Of a DNA stretch of 64,000 nucleotides, positions 14,201 through 24,213 are shown piece by piece. A program made the position numbers and the translations under genes. Numbering within the stretch: position 1 is the stretch's first letter; every line of letters starts with the position of its first letter. The stretch comes from Salvia splendens (taxonomy: Eukaryota; Streptophyta; Magnoliopsida; Lamiales; Lamiaceae), in assembly GCF_004379255.2 (NCBI RefSeq), contig NC_056048.1:12423197-12487196 (forward strand), written 5' to 3'. The notes below the pieces were generated by a model. That model saw only the letters and a list, made by a program, of their open reading frames with translations, was not told where the DNA came from and did no database searches.

Positions 14201-14768
14201 TACCAGCAGGAATTTGATTCCTGAGAATCTAGATGGTGACAAGAATGTATCTACAGAACATTTCCAAGGTGAACATGAAGTGGTGAAACCTTCTAAAGTT
14301 GAGCAAGAAGAAGATGAATGCGGAAATAAGGAAAGAAAGGACCATCAAATGGAAAGGAAGACTGAATCAGAAGAGACTGACAAGGCTTCCTTGTCAGATC
14401 AGCTTCATGTATCTACAAGAGGAACCTCTGAGATGGCAGATCATTCTCCCACAGAAAAAGAGCCAACCAGGCACACTGAAGACATGCCTGCTCAAAACAT
14501 TGATGAGGCTCAGCACGAAAACATGAAAACAGATGAGGAGAAAGATGGTGAAGAGGAATCACATGAACAGAAAAAATCAGACTTAGGTTCTGAAGCACCC
14601 GTCATGGTTGATATTGGAGACGCAGACATAAAAGTAGCTCATAAGAAATCTCACAACATACTTTCAGGTGTTGGATCAAAAGTGAAGCATTCAATTGCCA
14701 AGGTGAAGAAAGCCATTACTGGAAAATCGCCATCTCCAAAAAAGGCGACAATTCCAGAAAGTAAATAA
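733..14768 (+). CDS. Giant acidic low-complexity protein, RBB1-like (21 exons)
   Basis: Spliced reading frame of about 2906 codons. Exons: 733-774, 1439-2149, 2536-2664, 2763-4019, 4317-4445, 4578-4919, 5279-5470, 5607-6032, 6165-6503, 6738-7076, 7353-7631, 7774-8178, 8331-8639, 8933-9253, 9376-9771, 10811-10918, 11012-11848, 11934-11990, 12443-12646, 12782-12877, 12966-14768 (TAA). Every exon length is a multiple of three. The protein is rich in E, D, K, S and T, with no enzyme motif, signal peptide or membrane segment, and probably mostly disordered or coiled. The last 45 residues switch to basic (SKVKHSIAKVKKAITGK), which looks like a conserved end module. Size, composition and this tail fit Arabidopsis RBB1 (At5g40450), a cytosolic plant-specific protein affecting vacuolar bulbs and transvacuolar strands; that assignment is from memory of the family. 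Exon 16 needs a GC donor, and a MITE lies just after exon 18. The start was chosen because 733 is an ATG followed by 14 codons and a perfect GTAAGT donor. Confidence 0.85.
1439..4445 (+). repeat. Tandem duplication of an exon pair (exons 2-3 and 4-5)
   Basis: Exons 2 (1439-2149) and 4 (2763-4019) share blocks in the same order: a V-[VI]-P-E-x-C-S segment, KVGDT, TPCISEG, PKLVE-[NK]-SEESS and LxEVSTG. The following exons 3 and 5 are both exactly 129 bp and begin with [GN]FPxIVS and SxEEGS-type words. The simplest reading is that a two-exon unit was duplicated and exon 4 then grew. All borders are phase 0, so the duplication kept the frame. Confidence 0.8.
4183..4240 (+). pseudogene. Decayed extra copy of the 129-bp exon inside intron 4
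   Basis: A pyrimidine tract and AG are followed by sequence nearly identical to the start of exon 5 (TTTTCCACCAATT then TTCTGGTTCCC), but it soon runs into an in-frame TAG and decays. Real exon 5 follows about 80 bp later with its own acceptor. This looks like a third tandem copy of the short exon that has lost function. Confidence 0.6.
4939..5123. mobile_element. Stowaway-like MITE in intron 6
   Basis: Starts CTCCCTCCGTTCC and ends in a degenerate inverse (CGGATGGAG), flanked on both sides by TA, the usual Stowaway/mariner target duplication. About 185 bp, non-coding. It starts 19 bp after the exon 6 donor. Confidence 0.75.
5175..5219. repeat. (AAT)15 microsatellite in intron 6
   Basis: Fifteen uninterrupted AAT units, about 60 bp upstream of the exon 7 acceptor. 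The paralogous intron upstream of exon 14 (about 8855-8880) has only a few imperfect AAT units at the matching place, so the expansion followed the duplication. Confidence 0.95.
6165..7076 (+). repeat. Duplicated exons 9 and 10 (339 bp each)
   Basis: Exons 9 (6165-6503) and 10 (6738-7076) are the same length and align along their whole length. They share the beginning (VxxxI-x-D), a PNEAS/LNGAS plus GNAN block, an SLQ-x-A-[DE]-x-[DE]-IET block and the end (K-DKVRIKL into the intron). The upstream intron tails, with GAATAGATCTTTATGATTT-type sequence, are alike too, so the duplication included intron sequence. Confidence 0.8.
8640..10810 (+). repeat. Paralogous intron segments around exons 13-15
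   Basis: Intron 13 (8640-8932) and the first part of intron 15 (9772-10810) share a CA/TA-rich stretch (about 8648-8695 and 9830-9895) and about 120 bp of following sequence. The ends of exons 7 and 15 (EADKNDLALE) and the start of their introns are near identical. The 3' part of intron 13 matches the 3' part of intron 6. These mosaics record repeated unequal exchange within the gene. The rest of intron 15 (about 10000-10800) shows nothing recognisable. Confidence 0.7.
10919..11011 (+). other. GC-AG intron 16
   Basis: The exon ends AATCAG and the intron begins GCAAGT, the consensus for the minor GC donor class. Reading through meets TAG within 50 bp. The nearest GT donor (GTAATC, 5 bp on) would change phase and break the frame of the next exon, which starts ATGACAAGC after AACAG. 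Confidence 0.8.
12059..12339. mobile_element. Stowaway MITE (281 bp) after exon 18
   Basis: Begins CTCCCTCCGTCCC and ends GGGACAGAGGGAG, flanked by TA on both sides (12057-12058 and 12340-12341). It lies in the present intron 18, 68 bp after the likely donor GTAATC at 11991. Sequence on both sides of it reads openly in the gene's frame, so the insertion may have hit a longer exon (see findings). Confidence 0.9.
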
Positions 14769-14994
14769 ACTCATTTCGCTTTAAATATAGTTTGAAGTTT
14801 TCTGATTTAAACCAGCTCTAAGTTTTTTATAATTTTTTCACCTTTTTGGCTTGCTGTCAAATGTTTGCAACAAAATTTACATTTATTTTTCTATTTTTTC
14901 GGCTTGGCTGTGTATATGGCTTGCATATCTACACACGTTCTATAAGTTTGAAGATTGTTGCGGAACTTCATATGAAGTTTGTAATGCTAATAAA
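14769..14994 (+). terminator. 3' untranslated region and polyadenylation signal
   Basis: T-rich sequence after the TAA at 14766-14768, with a canonical AATAAA at 14989-14994 in a GT/T-rich setting. This fits the cleavage site of the RBB1-like transcript. Confidence 0.6.
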
Positions 14995-15960
14995 GTTTTT
15001 TCTTGTATCATAGGATTCTCTCTTGCTTCATAGCCATGACAAGTACTGGAAAATGAACAAATCTGACTCTATTGTATGTAAACTGTAAAACGCAGAAACT
15101 CTGAAAAGAGGTAAAATAGATGTTTCACATAAGTATATTTATATCTAAGATGCAGTAAAACAAAGTACTATTAGTAATGAATATCAATGCGCTGAAGAAC
15201 AGATAGAAGCATTTGCCATCTAGAATAATAATTAAGCTGTGCATTAATATTCTTCCTTATATATCTGTCCAGTGGCATCTCATCGAGCAAGATAAGACTC
15301 ACATTTCCCCAAGATTCTTAAGATTGTCCTCCGCAATGATAATACTACTAATTAGCTTAGATGTCAGGACTATAAAAATTATATTGGCGCATTTAGTCAA
15401 GCAACTGGCAGGCATGAACTCATGCATATTTCAAAACGAAATTGAATTTCAGCCAACAGAGACGAAGCATGGAGATACAATTAACCATTATCAAAAATTT
15501 GGTTCAACAGTCAAGTCATAACAGTGAAATCTGAACTCCACGATTGTTAACATTTCCAGTTACTCAATTTGGGCGAAGTAAGAAGCATAAATGAAATATT
15601 AATGGCGTAAATGGTAAAAATACTCTGATTGAGCTTGATAAGCTAGCAATTTCCGATCTCCTCCTCTACGTAGAAAAATCCTCAACCGTTCTGCTTCTGA
15701 TCGAAGAGCTTGAACACTATAATGAATAACTCATTCGACCGATTTGGAGAAATTCATTCTGATCAATCTAAAATCCTTGGCCTTAGACTAGTTTTTTCTG
15801 ATCGTTGTGATAGATTTAAGATCTATGCAAAAACTTTGAACATAATCCAAATGCAACCTTTTTCCTCCATGGCGCCTTCGATCAATAGTATCCACTGATG
15901 TTCGATGTGTAATCGTGATTTGGCGGCAATAATTTAGCTCCAATTTTTGAACTGGATGCT
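14995..15960. other. Intergenic, nothing recognised
   Basis: AT-rich DNA with short chance reading frames only. No gene, RNA or repeat end was recognised between the poly(A) signal and the Harbinger element. Confidence 0.5.
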
Positions 15961-16251
15961 AAGGGCATCTCCAGTGGCAATAGCCCAGCCACAAACTCCT
16001 CCTGCCACATCATCAGCACTAAAAATTCTCATGTCACATCATCAGTACAAGCAAATAGCCCGGCAATAGCCTAGCCACATCAACCCTAATTAAATAAAAC
16101 AAATAATTGACGATCACACAAAATACGGAATTAAAAGTACGACACAGATACGAGAAAATTCAATAATATTATTTAAATTAAAAAAAGGACAATAAAAAAA
16201 TACATTAATTTTAAAAAAAATACATTATTTAAAAAAAACACAACCTCCGCC

Positions 16252-19200
16252 TCACTCCTCGTCTCTGTTGCCCCCCTCGCCACCGTCACTGTCGCCGCCG
16301 CCTCCGTATCCGCCGGAACCCCTCCGGTGCCCCCCGGATCTCAAATCGTCACCCAAGCTCACGAGCATTGCGTGAAGAAAACTCTTCTCCTCGGGGTCCG
16401 TCGCCGTCAGCCATTTGGCTAACGTCTTGGCCATCTGAGCGCACGTTTGTTGACACGCGAAGAATTTGAGATCCTCTGTCGACTGGCCAAGGGGGATGCC
16501 GACTGTACCTCCTGGGACCCCCCCGGCGCCCCCCTCGCCTCCCGTTGCGCCCGCCTTTGACCAACCGGGCAAGTGCGGCGAGCAAACGCGGGAGAGGACA
16601 GGAACTCCTGTGCATCCTTGGGGAGGTCGTGGGAACCGCCGCTGCTGCCGCTGTAATCACCGGTATAGTTCAGTTGTTGCTTCTTCGGTCAGCCAGCGTC
16701 GACACCTACCCGAAACTTCTCGGAGTCGTTCAGCACCTTGTAGCAGTTCCAGTAGGTGAACTCCTTATACAACCCGGGCTGGGGGAAGGCTTTCCCCGCT
16801 ATCCTCCAACAGTCATCCTCCATTTGGCCACTACTCTGCATGCGGAGGGCGTTGGCGTACAAGCCTGAAAATCGGGAGACTCCAGCCCTGATTCGGTCCC
16901 ACCCCTTCCGGCACTCCTCCCCGGTGCGCGGCCTCCCCTCCGGGCAAAATCTCATGTAGGCTGCAACAATTTTGGCCCACATGTTGACGATCCTCTGATT
17001 GTTCGAAGTCAGAGGATCATCACAGACACTCACCCACGTCTTGGAAAGCGGGACGTTCTCCGCGTCCGTCCACTTCCTCTGCACCGAGGGGTCGTCCTCG
17101 ACCGGCTGTGACGACTGGCCGACCCACTTGTCCTTCCCCTTGCCCTTCTTCTTTGCGGGGCCCCGACCCCGCCCTACTCCCCCCGTTTGAACGGGAGTTT
17201 CCGGAACACCGAGAAGATCAATCCCCAACTCCTCTAAGGAGAAAGTCTCATATTGCTGAACTGCGGCTCCGTTGGGGTCGTTGTCACGACCGCCCCTTAG
17301 GGTTAATAAATACGGGCGATCGTGATTAAAAGAATTTAATAAACAGACGAAAAAGATTAGGGTTTCAACACAAGTTGGACCAACTATTAATATCCAATTA
17401 AATAACCAAGAGTTTAAAATTATCCAACAAGAAATTCGGAATATCCATTATCCTAACAATTAAAGTTGTTGGCCCAAATAAAACATGAATAAACGAAAAG
17501 TCACAGCGGAAACGACCAAGAGAAAAAGTGACGTCATGTGTGAAGACACAACGACACTCAAGGTTCAAAGACAACATTAAAATCTTAAATTCACTTGCTC
17601 AACACCACCACATCCTCGTCGCCGCTCAACCTGCACATAGGGAAAACACATGCAGGGCTGAGTATTATAAGAATACCCAGTGGCTCGTGCCGAAAACATT
17701 TTCAATAAAGAGTAATTTATCATGCCATTCACAAGTAACCATCGGGGTTTAGCTTTAGAAATGCCCGAGGCACTCAAAATCATTTCCATTTCAAACATCG
17801 ACTGATCAGTCATTTTCCCATAGACGTTAGCCATATCTGCTCATACATGACTTGGAATGTGGCCACAAACCAAGCCACTAGACCGGCCAGCCCGTACGCT
17901 AGCACACGATCTACCATAGGTGTACACTAGCCCAAGTAGGGTTTGCGGCCATACAAGGACCCGAATTCGATTTATATAATAATGGCAGAAAGCCCCATCA
18001 GATAGGCACGTAAAAATCAAACCATAGCATGATAAATACAATTTCATTTCCATCGATAAAATATTTAGGACGTTGTCCTTATTTAAAAGAAAGCCCACCT
18101 CAATTGCTTAATTCTCTACACTTCCTTCCCTTTGGTATCTCGATTCTCTTGCGAAGTCTCACCTTTAGAATTTAAATAATACATATATCAACATACTTTC
18201 CAATTAGATAAGTAAAAAATGCATGCATCCTAAGCGAAGTTATTTATCTCGGTTTTCGATTATTCGGCGGCCGCTTACACCCCGAATTCCTCCGTTAGCT
18301 CCTCGTATTTTTCTCAACGATATCGAAATGAAATTTCCAAAATTAAAAAAAGTAATTAAATTATCGCAAGCATTTTCCCCTCGAACTATATTTATTTCGG
18401 ACTTAGGATCTAATTATTCATTCGTTGAAATATTCTGGAATTAATTAAATAATTCGTCACTATTAATTATCGGCCTAAAGATTTATTTAAAAGGCCCAAA
18501 ACTTAATTATTTCCCCCATTTTATGTCTCCAATTAAATTAAGAAGCCCCTACAAATTAAATTGGAGCCCAACTAACCAAATCCTACCATTTAAATTAAAG
18601 AGGCCCAAACAATTAAATGGAGCCCAAACATCCAATTCTAATTAATGAGGCCCAATCCCAATTAATAACAAAAGCCCAAAAATCAAGTGTACTCCCCCCA
18701 AGTCTCCCTCACGTCTGCCACTCTCTCTCTCTCTCTTCTTCTTCTCTTCTCTTCTCTCTCGCCGACTGGCGTCAGGCTGCTGCTGTCGCCGCCGGCTCCG
18801 TTTCTCCGTCATCACCGACTGCTCGCACAGGCCGACGTGTTCGGCAGCCACCGTTTCTCATCGCTTCAACCCCAAACAACTCCGAACAGCCCCGATTCAG
18901 CCGAAAGATAAGTTCTCATTCAAAAAGTGTTTTCTTTTCATTCTTAGTTTTCGATTCGCAACAAGGGGGGTTCCAATTCGTAACGCTCGATTGGTTTTGA
19001 TTGCTTGATTGCTATCGATTAGTTCTTTGTTTGGGAGATTGATGCTGAGTATGTGATAAATGGTGCAGAATGCGATAATTTATGTTCAAAATTTGGGTAG
19101 GAAATTACCTCTTTGAATTGAATTTGGGCTGTGAAGTTCACAAGGCTGAAAAGCAGGTTCTTGAAGCTGGAGAATTTTGATTACTGCCGACAGCAACACT

Positions 19201-20270
19201 TTGATATTAGATTTTGAAGCAGGAGAAAATTTAAATACAGATAGAATATAATTTACCTTGGATAGGAGTTGAAGAAGAAAAATTTGATTGCAGAGAACGA
19301 TTGGTGAGGGAAGAAATAACTGATAAGAGATTTAATATAGGGGAAAGGGGGTTGAGATACGGGAGAGATTTGTGGGAGAGATGGAGGGACGGTTTTTAGT
19401 AGTGGGAAAGGAGAGTAAATTTCGAAATTCCTTTTTTTTCTTATTTGAATTTATTTGGTATTTTATTTGCAGATTACAGAGGAGAAATATCTACTCACGG
19501 AGGAGGAAAATCTGCGTAGAATATTTAATTAAAGATTTTTTATTTTAATTAGTTTAGTTTAATTCACGGCCCATTGTATTTTATTTTAAATGTGCAGTCC
19601 CCAATTTATTTATCACGGTCTGGATTTTTATAGTATTTATTTAATTTATCGGATCCAATACGGAATTGAGTCCAATAGATATTCCTCACGGAAAGGAAAT
19701 TATTTAAATTCGCGATGTAATTTATTTCATAATTTCTAGCTCTCATAACAATTAATCGATTATCCAAAAACCTTTAATTTATCCCCGTATTCAATTATTC
19801 GAGCAACCATGTCACATATTCAACAATTTTGACCCAGTCAAAATTACAACTCAAAATTAGGTCACGAAAGGTATTCAACAATTTTACTCGATAATTAATT
19901 CCCGGTCCTCGCAATATCAAAAGCATTAAATACATGTATTTTAGGGTTCGAAAATTAGGGTTCAAAAAGTGGGGTGTTACAGTCGTTGTGTGCGAAGATT
20001 CAGTCGAAAAATCAAATCTGGGGCGATAGACGTTTATCCCCCTCCGGAGTCCCCTGCGTCGCCGGTACCCCTCCCGGCATCATCTGCATCCCGGGTGTCC
20101 ACCCCGGCATACTGCCCCCGGGTGCCATCCCGGGCATCATCTGCTGCCACGGGTACATGTTGTAGTACCCGGGCATCGGACCTCATCCACCTCCCAAGGG
20201 TACCGGGGGGGTTTGAGACCCACTCGTCACTGGAGTATCTTCGTTGTTGTTCTCAATTTCGCGTTATTGA
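16252..20270 (-). pseudogene. Harbinger ORF1: Myb/trihelix-like DNA-binding protein, broken
   Basis: From right to left: a Pro/Gly/Met-rich N-terminus (19988-20250; words such as MYPWQQMMPG), then after the solo LTR a linker ending LGIDLLGVPETPVQ (about 17190-17270), a basic stretch, and a Myb/SANT-like domain (QRKWTDAENVPLSKTWV, then W-A-K-I and GKAFPQPGLYKEFTYWN at 16730-17050). The C-terminal part lies in other frames at 16252-16660. This is the ORF1 of plant PIF/Harbinger elements, often misannotated as 'glutathione S-transferase T3-like'; ORF1 helps the transposase bind DNA. Damage seen: a TGA at 16689-16691 where W is expected, frameshifts on both sides, a TGA in the N-terminal part, and the LTR insertion. 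Confidence 0.75.
17282..19981 (+). mobile_element. Solo LTR (2.7 kb) of a Gypsy-type element
   Basis: Starts TGTCACGACC and ends GGGGTGTTACA, flanked by a perfect 5-bp duplication GTCGT (17277-17281 and 19982-19986). There is no internal gag-pol, primer site or second LTR. It is what remains after LTR-LTR recombination, inserted in the ORF1 pseudogene. Copies of the same family form the complex at 55090-63083. The small open frames inside it (for example at 18617-19000) are not conserved genes. Confidence 0.85.
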
Positions 20271-20612
20271 TCTTGTACAGAAATTAAGATAGAGAGAGTA
20301 CTCGTTAAAACAAGTGGTGTGAATGAAAATGACGTGCAAATCACGTATATATAGTGTTTCGAAAATTAAAAAAAAATTAATTCGCTCGCCGGTCCTGAGC
20401 CTGCAATGGCGGCGAGCGGACCGGCGAGCGCTCGCGAATCGGCCAGCGCTAGCCGATTTATTCGCCGAAATAGCACTCGCCGGTTCCAATGATTCGGCGA
20501 GCGGACCGGCGAGCCACGGAAATCGGCTAGCCGGCCCGCTCGCCGCCATTGGAGATGCTCTAATATCCATATATAAACAAAAATACGGAGTACAAGTAAT
20601 TTTGATGTAATT

Positions 20613-20805
20613 CTCCATTCGTCCCATAGTTGATGACATAGTTGAAGAAAGACACGGGATTTTAAAAGATTTTGTTTTGTGTGTTAGATGGAGAGAGAAA
20701 ATATTGTATTTATATTAGTGTAAGAGAGAATTTTTCAAAAAAAGAAATTTGACATCATTTGTGTGGATAAACTAAAAAGAAAAATGTGACATTAAAATGA
20801 GGGAG
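20613..20805. mobile_element. Stowaway-like MITE, degenerate
   Basis: Left end CTCCATTCGTCCCA and right end GAGGGAGTA, about 190 bp of A/T-rich sequence between. Ends are imperfect, so the borders are approximate. Confidence 0.5.
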
Positions 20806-20994
20806 TACTATTTAAACTATTTTCACTGTTCGAAATAAAGATTAATTCTTGCGTTTTGACCTTTGCCAATTTTAGTTTCATTCATCATTTTCAATGAACC
20901 ACCTTAGTTTATTAAATCTACTAGTCTATATTTGGACTTTAATACTCAAAATTATCCGTACTTTATTGTAAAGTAACGTTACTAATGCATATTA

Positions 20995-21220
20995 GTCCCT
21001 CCGTTGCTTTTAATTTGTCACTATTTAACTTGAAAATGAGTTGAAAAAGTTAGTGATATGTGGATCTTACTTTTATATATTATTTTTATAATAAAATGTG
21101 AGTGAGAATGAGTTAGTGGAATGTGGTTCCACTACCAAAAATGATAAAAATAAAAGGTGACAAATTTTTAAGAACGGATGAAAAGGGAAATAAATGATAA
21201 ATTTTCAGAGATGGAAAGAG
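20995..21220. mobile_element. Stowaway-like MITE, degenerate
   Basis: Left end CCCTCCGTTGC and interior words (GTTGAAAAAGTTAGTG, AATGTGAGTGAGAATG, CCACTACCAAAAATG) that also occur in the MITE at 23009-23260. The right end GGAAAGAG is decayed. Confidence 0.6.
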
Positions 21221-21816
21221 TACTATATTTTTTTTACAATTTTAATCCTTCCATTATACTGAGTACGACATTGTTAGACCATAGTAACATAATTCATTAA
21301 AAAAATTAAAACCAAATCTTTGTTGTATTATAAATTTTGGAAAGTTATACAATGAGAATTACATAAAAAACATCGGCAGCTCACTATGTGTCATCCCCAG
21401 AATCCACCGCAACACCTGCATCCCCAGCAGCCTCAGCCTCGTCGTCAAAGATGGCAACCCCAATTGGCCCTTCAACTAATTTATGAGAGCCCCGTATTGT
21501 CCACAGACCTCGATCAGCTTCTTTTGCAGCTGAAGCATCAAGTTACCGGACAACACCTCCGCATGAGCAGACATTCCGACGCGGGATCCAGAAGCATAAG
21601 GACCAGCTCTCGCGTCCCAAATAGTGGATTGTTGGCTGGGTGGACGCCGACAACAGGAAAGTGTGGTAGGGGGTTCCTCCTCGACCCCTTCGTTGAGGTC
21701 GATAGACTGTGAGCAACTGCTGTTGTTGTAGTGCCCGGATGCTCCTAGTCTCGTCCGCTTCGGCAGCGCCTCACCCTCTTCCTCATTACAGACGGCCTAG
21801 AATTTCATTGAATCCC
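21221..21816. other. Unassigned sequence next to the truncated Copia LTR
   Basis: About 440 bp (21380-21816) is less AT-rich than its surroundings and partly open on both strands, but no domain was recognised. It abuts the broken 5' LTR of the Copia element, so it may be remains of an older element. Confidence 0.3.
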
Positions 21817-22054
21817 TATCTTCACGTGGAGACGGAGCAAGCCATCATCGATTCTTGATTGAATCAACGAGGTAAACTGGTTAATTCCGTAGTAAGCATG
21901 TTTTAGGGATTTTATATGCTAAAGCATGTTTTAATTTAAGTTATGAGCATGATACATGTGATAATTATGCGAATAGAATTTGTCTAAATAATCTGCTAAA
22001 TAGATGAAATTATGTGATCGGATTTTACGCACGCTTCCGCTACCAACCCCTTCA
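21817..22054 (+). repeat. 5' LTR fragment of the Copia element
   Basis: Matches 29492-29729, the last 238 bp of the 3' LTR, ending AACCCCTTCA. The upstream 1.2 kb of LTR is absent and unrelated sequence abuts directly. Confidence 0.9.
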
Positions 22055-22056
22055 AT

Positions 22057-22069
22057 TGGTATCAGAGCC
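22057..22069 (+). other. Primer-binding site (initiator tRNA-Met)
   Basis: TGGTATCAGAGCC two bases after the 5' LTR, the standard complement to the 3' end of plant initiator methionine tRNA used to prime Copia reverse transcription. Confidence 0.9.
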
Positions 22070-22218
22070 ATTCTTTGGCTCAATTATTTGGATTTAAATT
22101 TTCGTGAAATTCATGTATGCATGTATTATTTGATTACGAAGCATGTTCTTGGTGTTTTGTTTAATTTATTATGCATGATGAAATCAAGAACTATCGAATC
22201 AAAGAACTTGAATTACTC

Positions 22219-22790
22219 GATCGTACGAGACGTGCGATCCGTCGGTGCTCCCGCCGAGACGGATTGCACCACGCGCGATCGTGAAATAGGGTTGTCGATT
22301 GAGCGGGAGCCGAGGGATCACGATCACGGGGCGACGCGCAGTCAAGAGTGGGATCGAGCGCGACGCCTGCCGAGACCGCAACCCCGAGCCGGCCCCTGCA
22401 CCAAGGCCGACGTGAAGGCTGGCACGGAGTGGTGGTTCATCCGAGAACCACCGAGACACCAGGCGCCGAGAGCTGGAACCCTAGGCGGAAGGAAGGGTGG
22501 TCGGAGCTGGCCGAGAGCGGGTGCGCCACTTTGCGCGCCGCTGGCCGAGAGCTCGCGCCACCCTGACGGCTCGGATGGCCGAGAGGCGCGCGCCGCCGCG
22601 TGCGCGCCTGGCCGAGAAGCGTCGACACCCGACGGATCAACGCGCCGAGACTGGCGGAGCGCACCTGGCCGAGAGGTGCGGCACCGACGTGCGCGCTCCT
22701 GGCTGAGAGGATGCGACACTCGACGAGCCAGGCGACCGAGACACTGGCGCACCACCTGCGTGCCACGGCCGAGACGCTTCATGCGTCGTG
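22219..22790 (+). repeat. GC-rich degenerate repeat in the Copia leader
   Basis: A GC-rich island in otherwise AT-rich DNA. It is built from loose repeats around CTGGCCGAGA and GCGCGC, with the GCCGAGA-type word recurring about every 20-50 bp from 22540 to 22780. Long frames are open on both strands because stops are rare in GC-rich DNA; no protein family was recognised. Confidence 0.6.
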
Positions 22791-23008
22791 ATCCGACGAC
22801 GAATTCGTCGGATTTTCGTCGTTCATCGTTCGTGCGAACCTCGTGCGATGAGATAACGATGAAGGATTATTTTAATGATTATTTAAATATTTTATTAAAA
22901 GATATCATTAAAATATTATTAATTAATGCAAATAAATTTTTTTTGGAAGATTTACCTAGATTTTAGGAATATATTTATTATTTTCTATATCTATGGAAAT
23001 AAATAATA

Positions 23009-23260
23009 CTCCCTCCGTCCCACATAATTTGGGACACTTTGACCGGGCACGGATTTTAAGAAATGTAATGAAAAGTGAGTTGAAAAAGTTAGTGGAATGT
23101 GGATCATACTTTTATATATTAGTTTTATAATCAAATGTGAGTAGAAATGTGTTAGTGGAATATGTGGCCCACTACCAAAAATGTTAAAAGTGAAATGGGT
23201 CAAATTATGTGAGACGGACCAAAATGGAAAACTGGGTCAAATAATGTGGGACGGAGGGAG
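23009..23260. mobile_element. Stowaway MITE (252 bp) in the Copia leader
   Basis: Starts CTCCCTCCGTCCCA, ends TGGGACGGAGGGAG, and is flanked by TA (23007-23008 and 23261-23262). The ends are a near-perfect inverted repeat, suggesting a recent insertion. Confidence 0.9.
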
Positions 23261-24213
23261 TATTATTTTGATTCCTAGATGATATGGATGAGAATAGTTT
23301 CCTAATATTTATATATCTAAGATCCTAATAAGGATAGATATGTACGAATACATTAAATAATAAAATATCTCTTCCTAATCTTGAACAAGGAAATAATTTG
23401 AATTTATTTTTCATGTCTTATTAAGGATTAAATAATTTGTTTATTTTACATATACCTTTTAGTAGACATGAATAAGAATTAAATTCTAGAATAATAGTTT
23501 CCTAAATAAAGATAACAACATAAAACTAAAGATTTAATTATCCAGCAAATTAAATACCAACAGAATTTAATTAAGCTTTTGTGTGCCTAAAGGCTGAGGA
23601 TAATTAAAGAAAAACCATAACCCAAATATCTAAGCTATAATTACGAACTCAACGTTTGTATATGGTCTCCATCAATTGGTCTGCAATTTATGAAGCCTTT
23701 TTCTAATATTATCGCCACCTGCTCCTTTGGGGACAATAATCCTAAGAAAATAGCAAGTTCATGAGGGCGGACTTCTCAAAAATAAATAGTATGAACTAGA
23801 ATGTGGTTTCCAATATTATCGCCACCTGCTCTGCGGGGACAATAATCCTAAGAAACTACGAGATTCAGAAGTTCACACAGAATTTATGAGATAGCTTGAT
23901 GTTGTTAGCAGCACATAAGCATTGTTATGAGAGTGTGTTGTAGAAATGAGACTCTGTAATGCTAAAGAGGTGGTCTTGCTTAGGCAACATTAGGCGGCCA
24001 TGCCACTCTGTGGTCTCTGGACTATTCGTCGGTGTTGTGACCAGTGAAAATGTAAGATTTTAATGCGTATTAACTTCCTCTGGAGGGTACAAAATTTTAA
24101 TCTTACAGTTGTAAGATTTTGAAAAGTTTTATGGTTAATCTAATCAAACATCTTACATAAGATGATGACAAATAGTAAATACTCTGTTTTGCAGTGCAAA
24201 TCAAATCGTCAAG

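Larger units (their letters stand above)
15963..20560 (-). mobile_element. PIF/Harbinger element carrying ORF1 only
   Basis: The left end GGGCATCTCCAGTGGC is mirrored at the right by the complement of GAGCATCTCCAATGGC, and both ends are flanked by TAA (15960-15962 and 20561-20563), the usual 3-bp target duplication. Without the 2.7-kb solo LTR and its 5-bp duplication it is about 1.9 kb. It contains the Myb-like ORF1 on the minus strand but no DDE transposase, so it is non-autonomous. The GC-rich CGGCGAGC-type repeats at 20385-20545 are subterminal. Confidence 0.85.

Noticed and set aside
18617..19000. Small ORFs inside the solo LTR
   Set aside because: They are not kept in the related LTR blocks at 56460-56860 and 61000-61370 and have no recognisable domain.
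22199..22966. Long overlapping GC-rich reading frames as genes
   Set aside because: Frames are open on both strands, as expected in GC-rich repeats. The composition is Arg/Pro/Ala-rich with no domain, inside a Copia leader.
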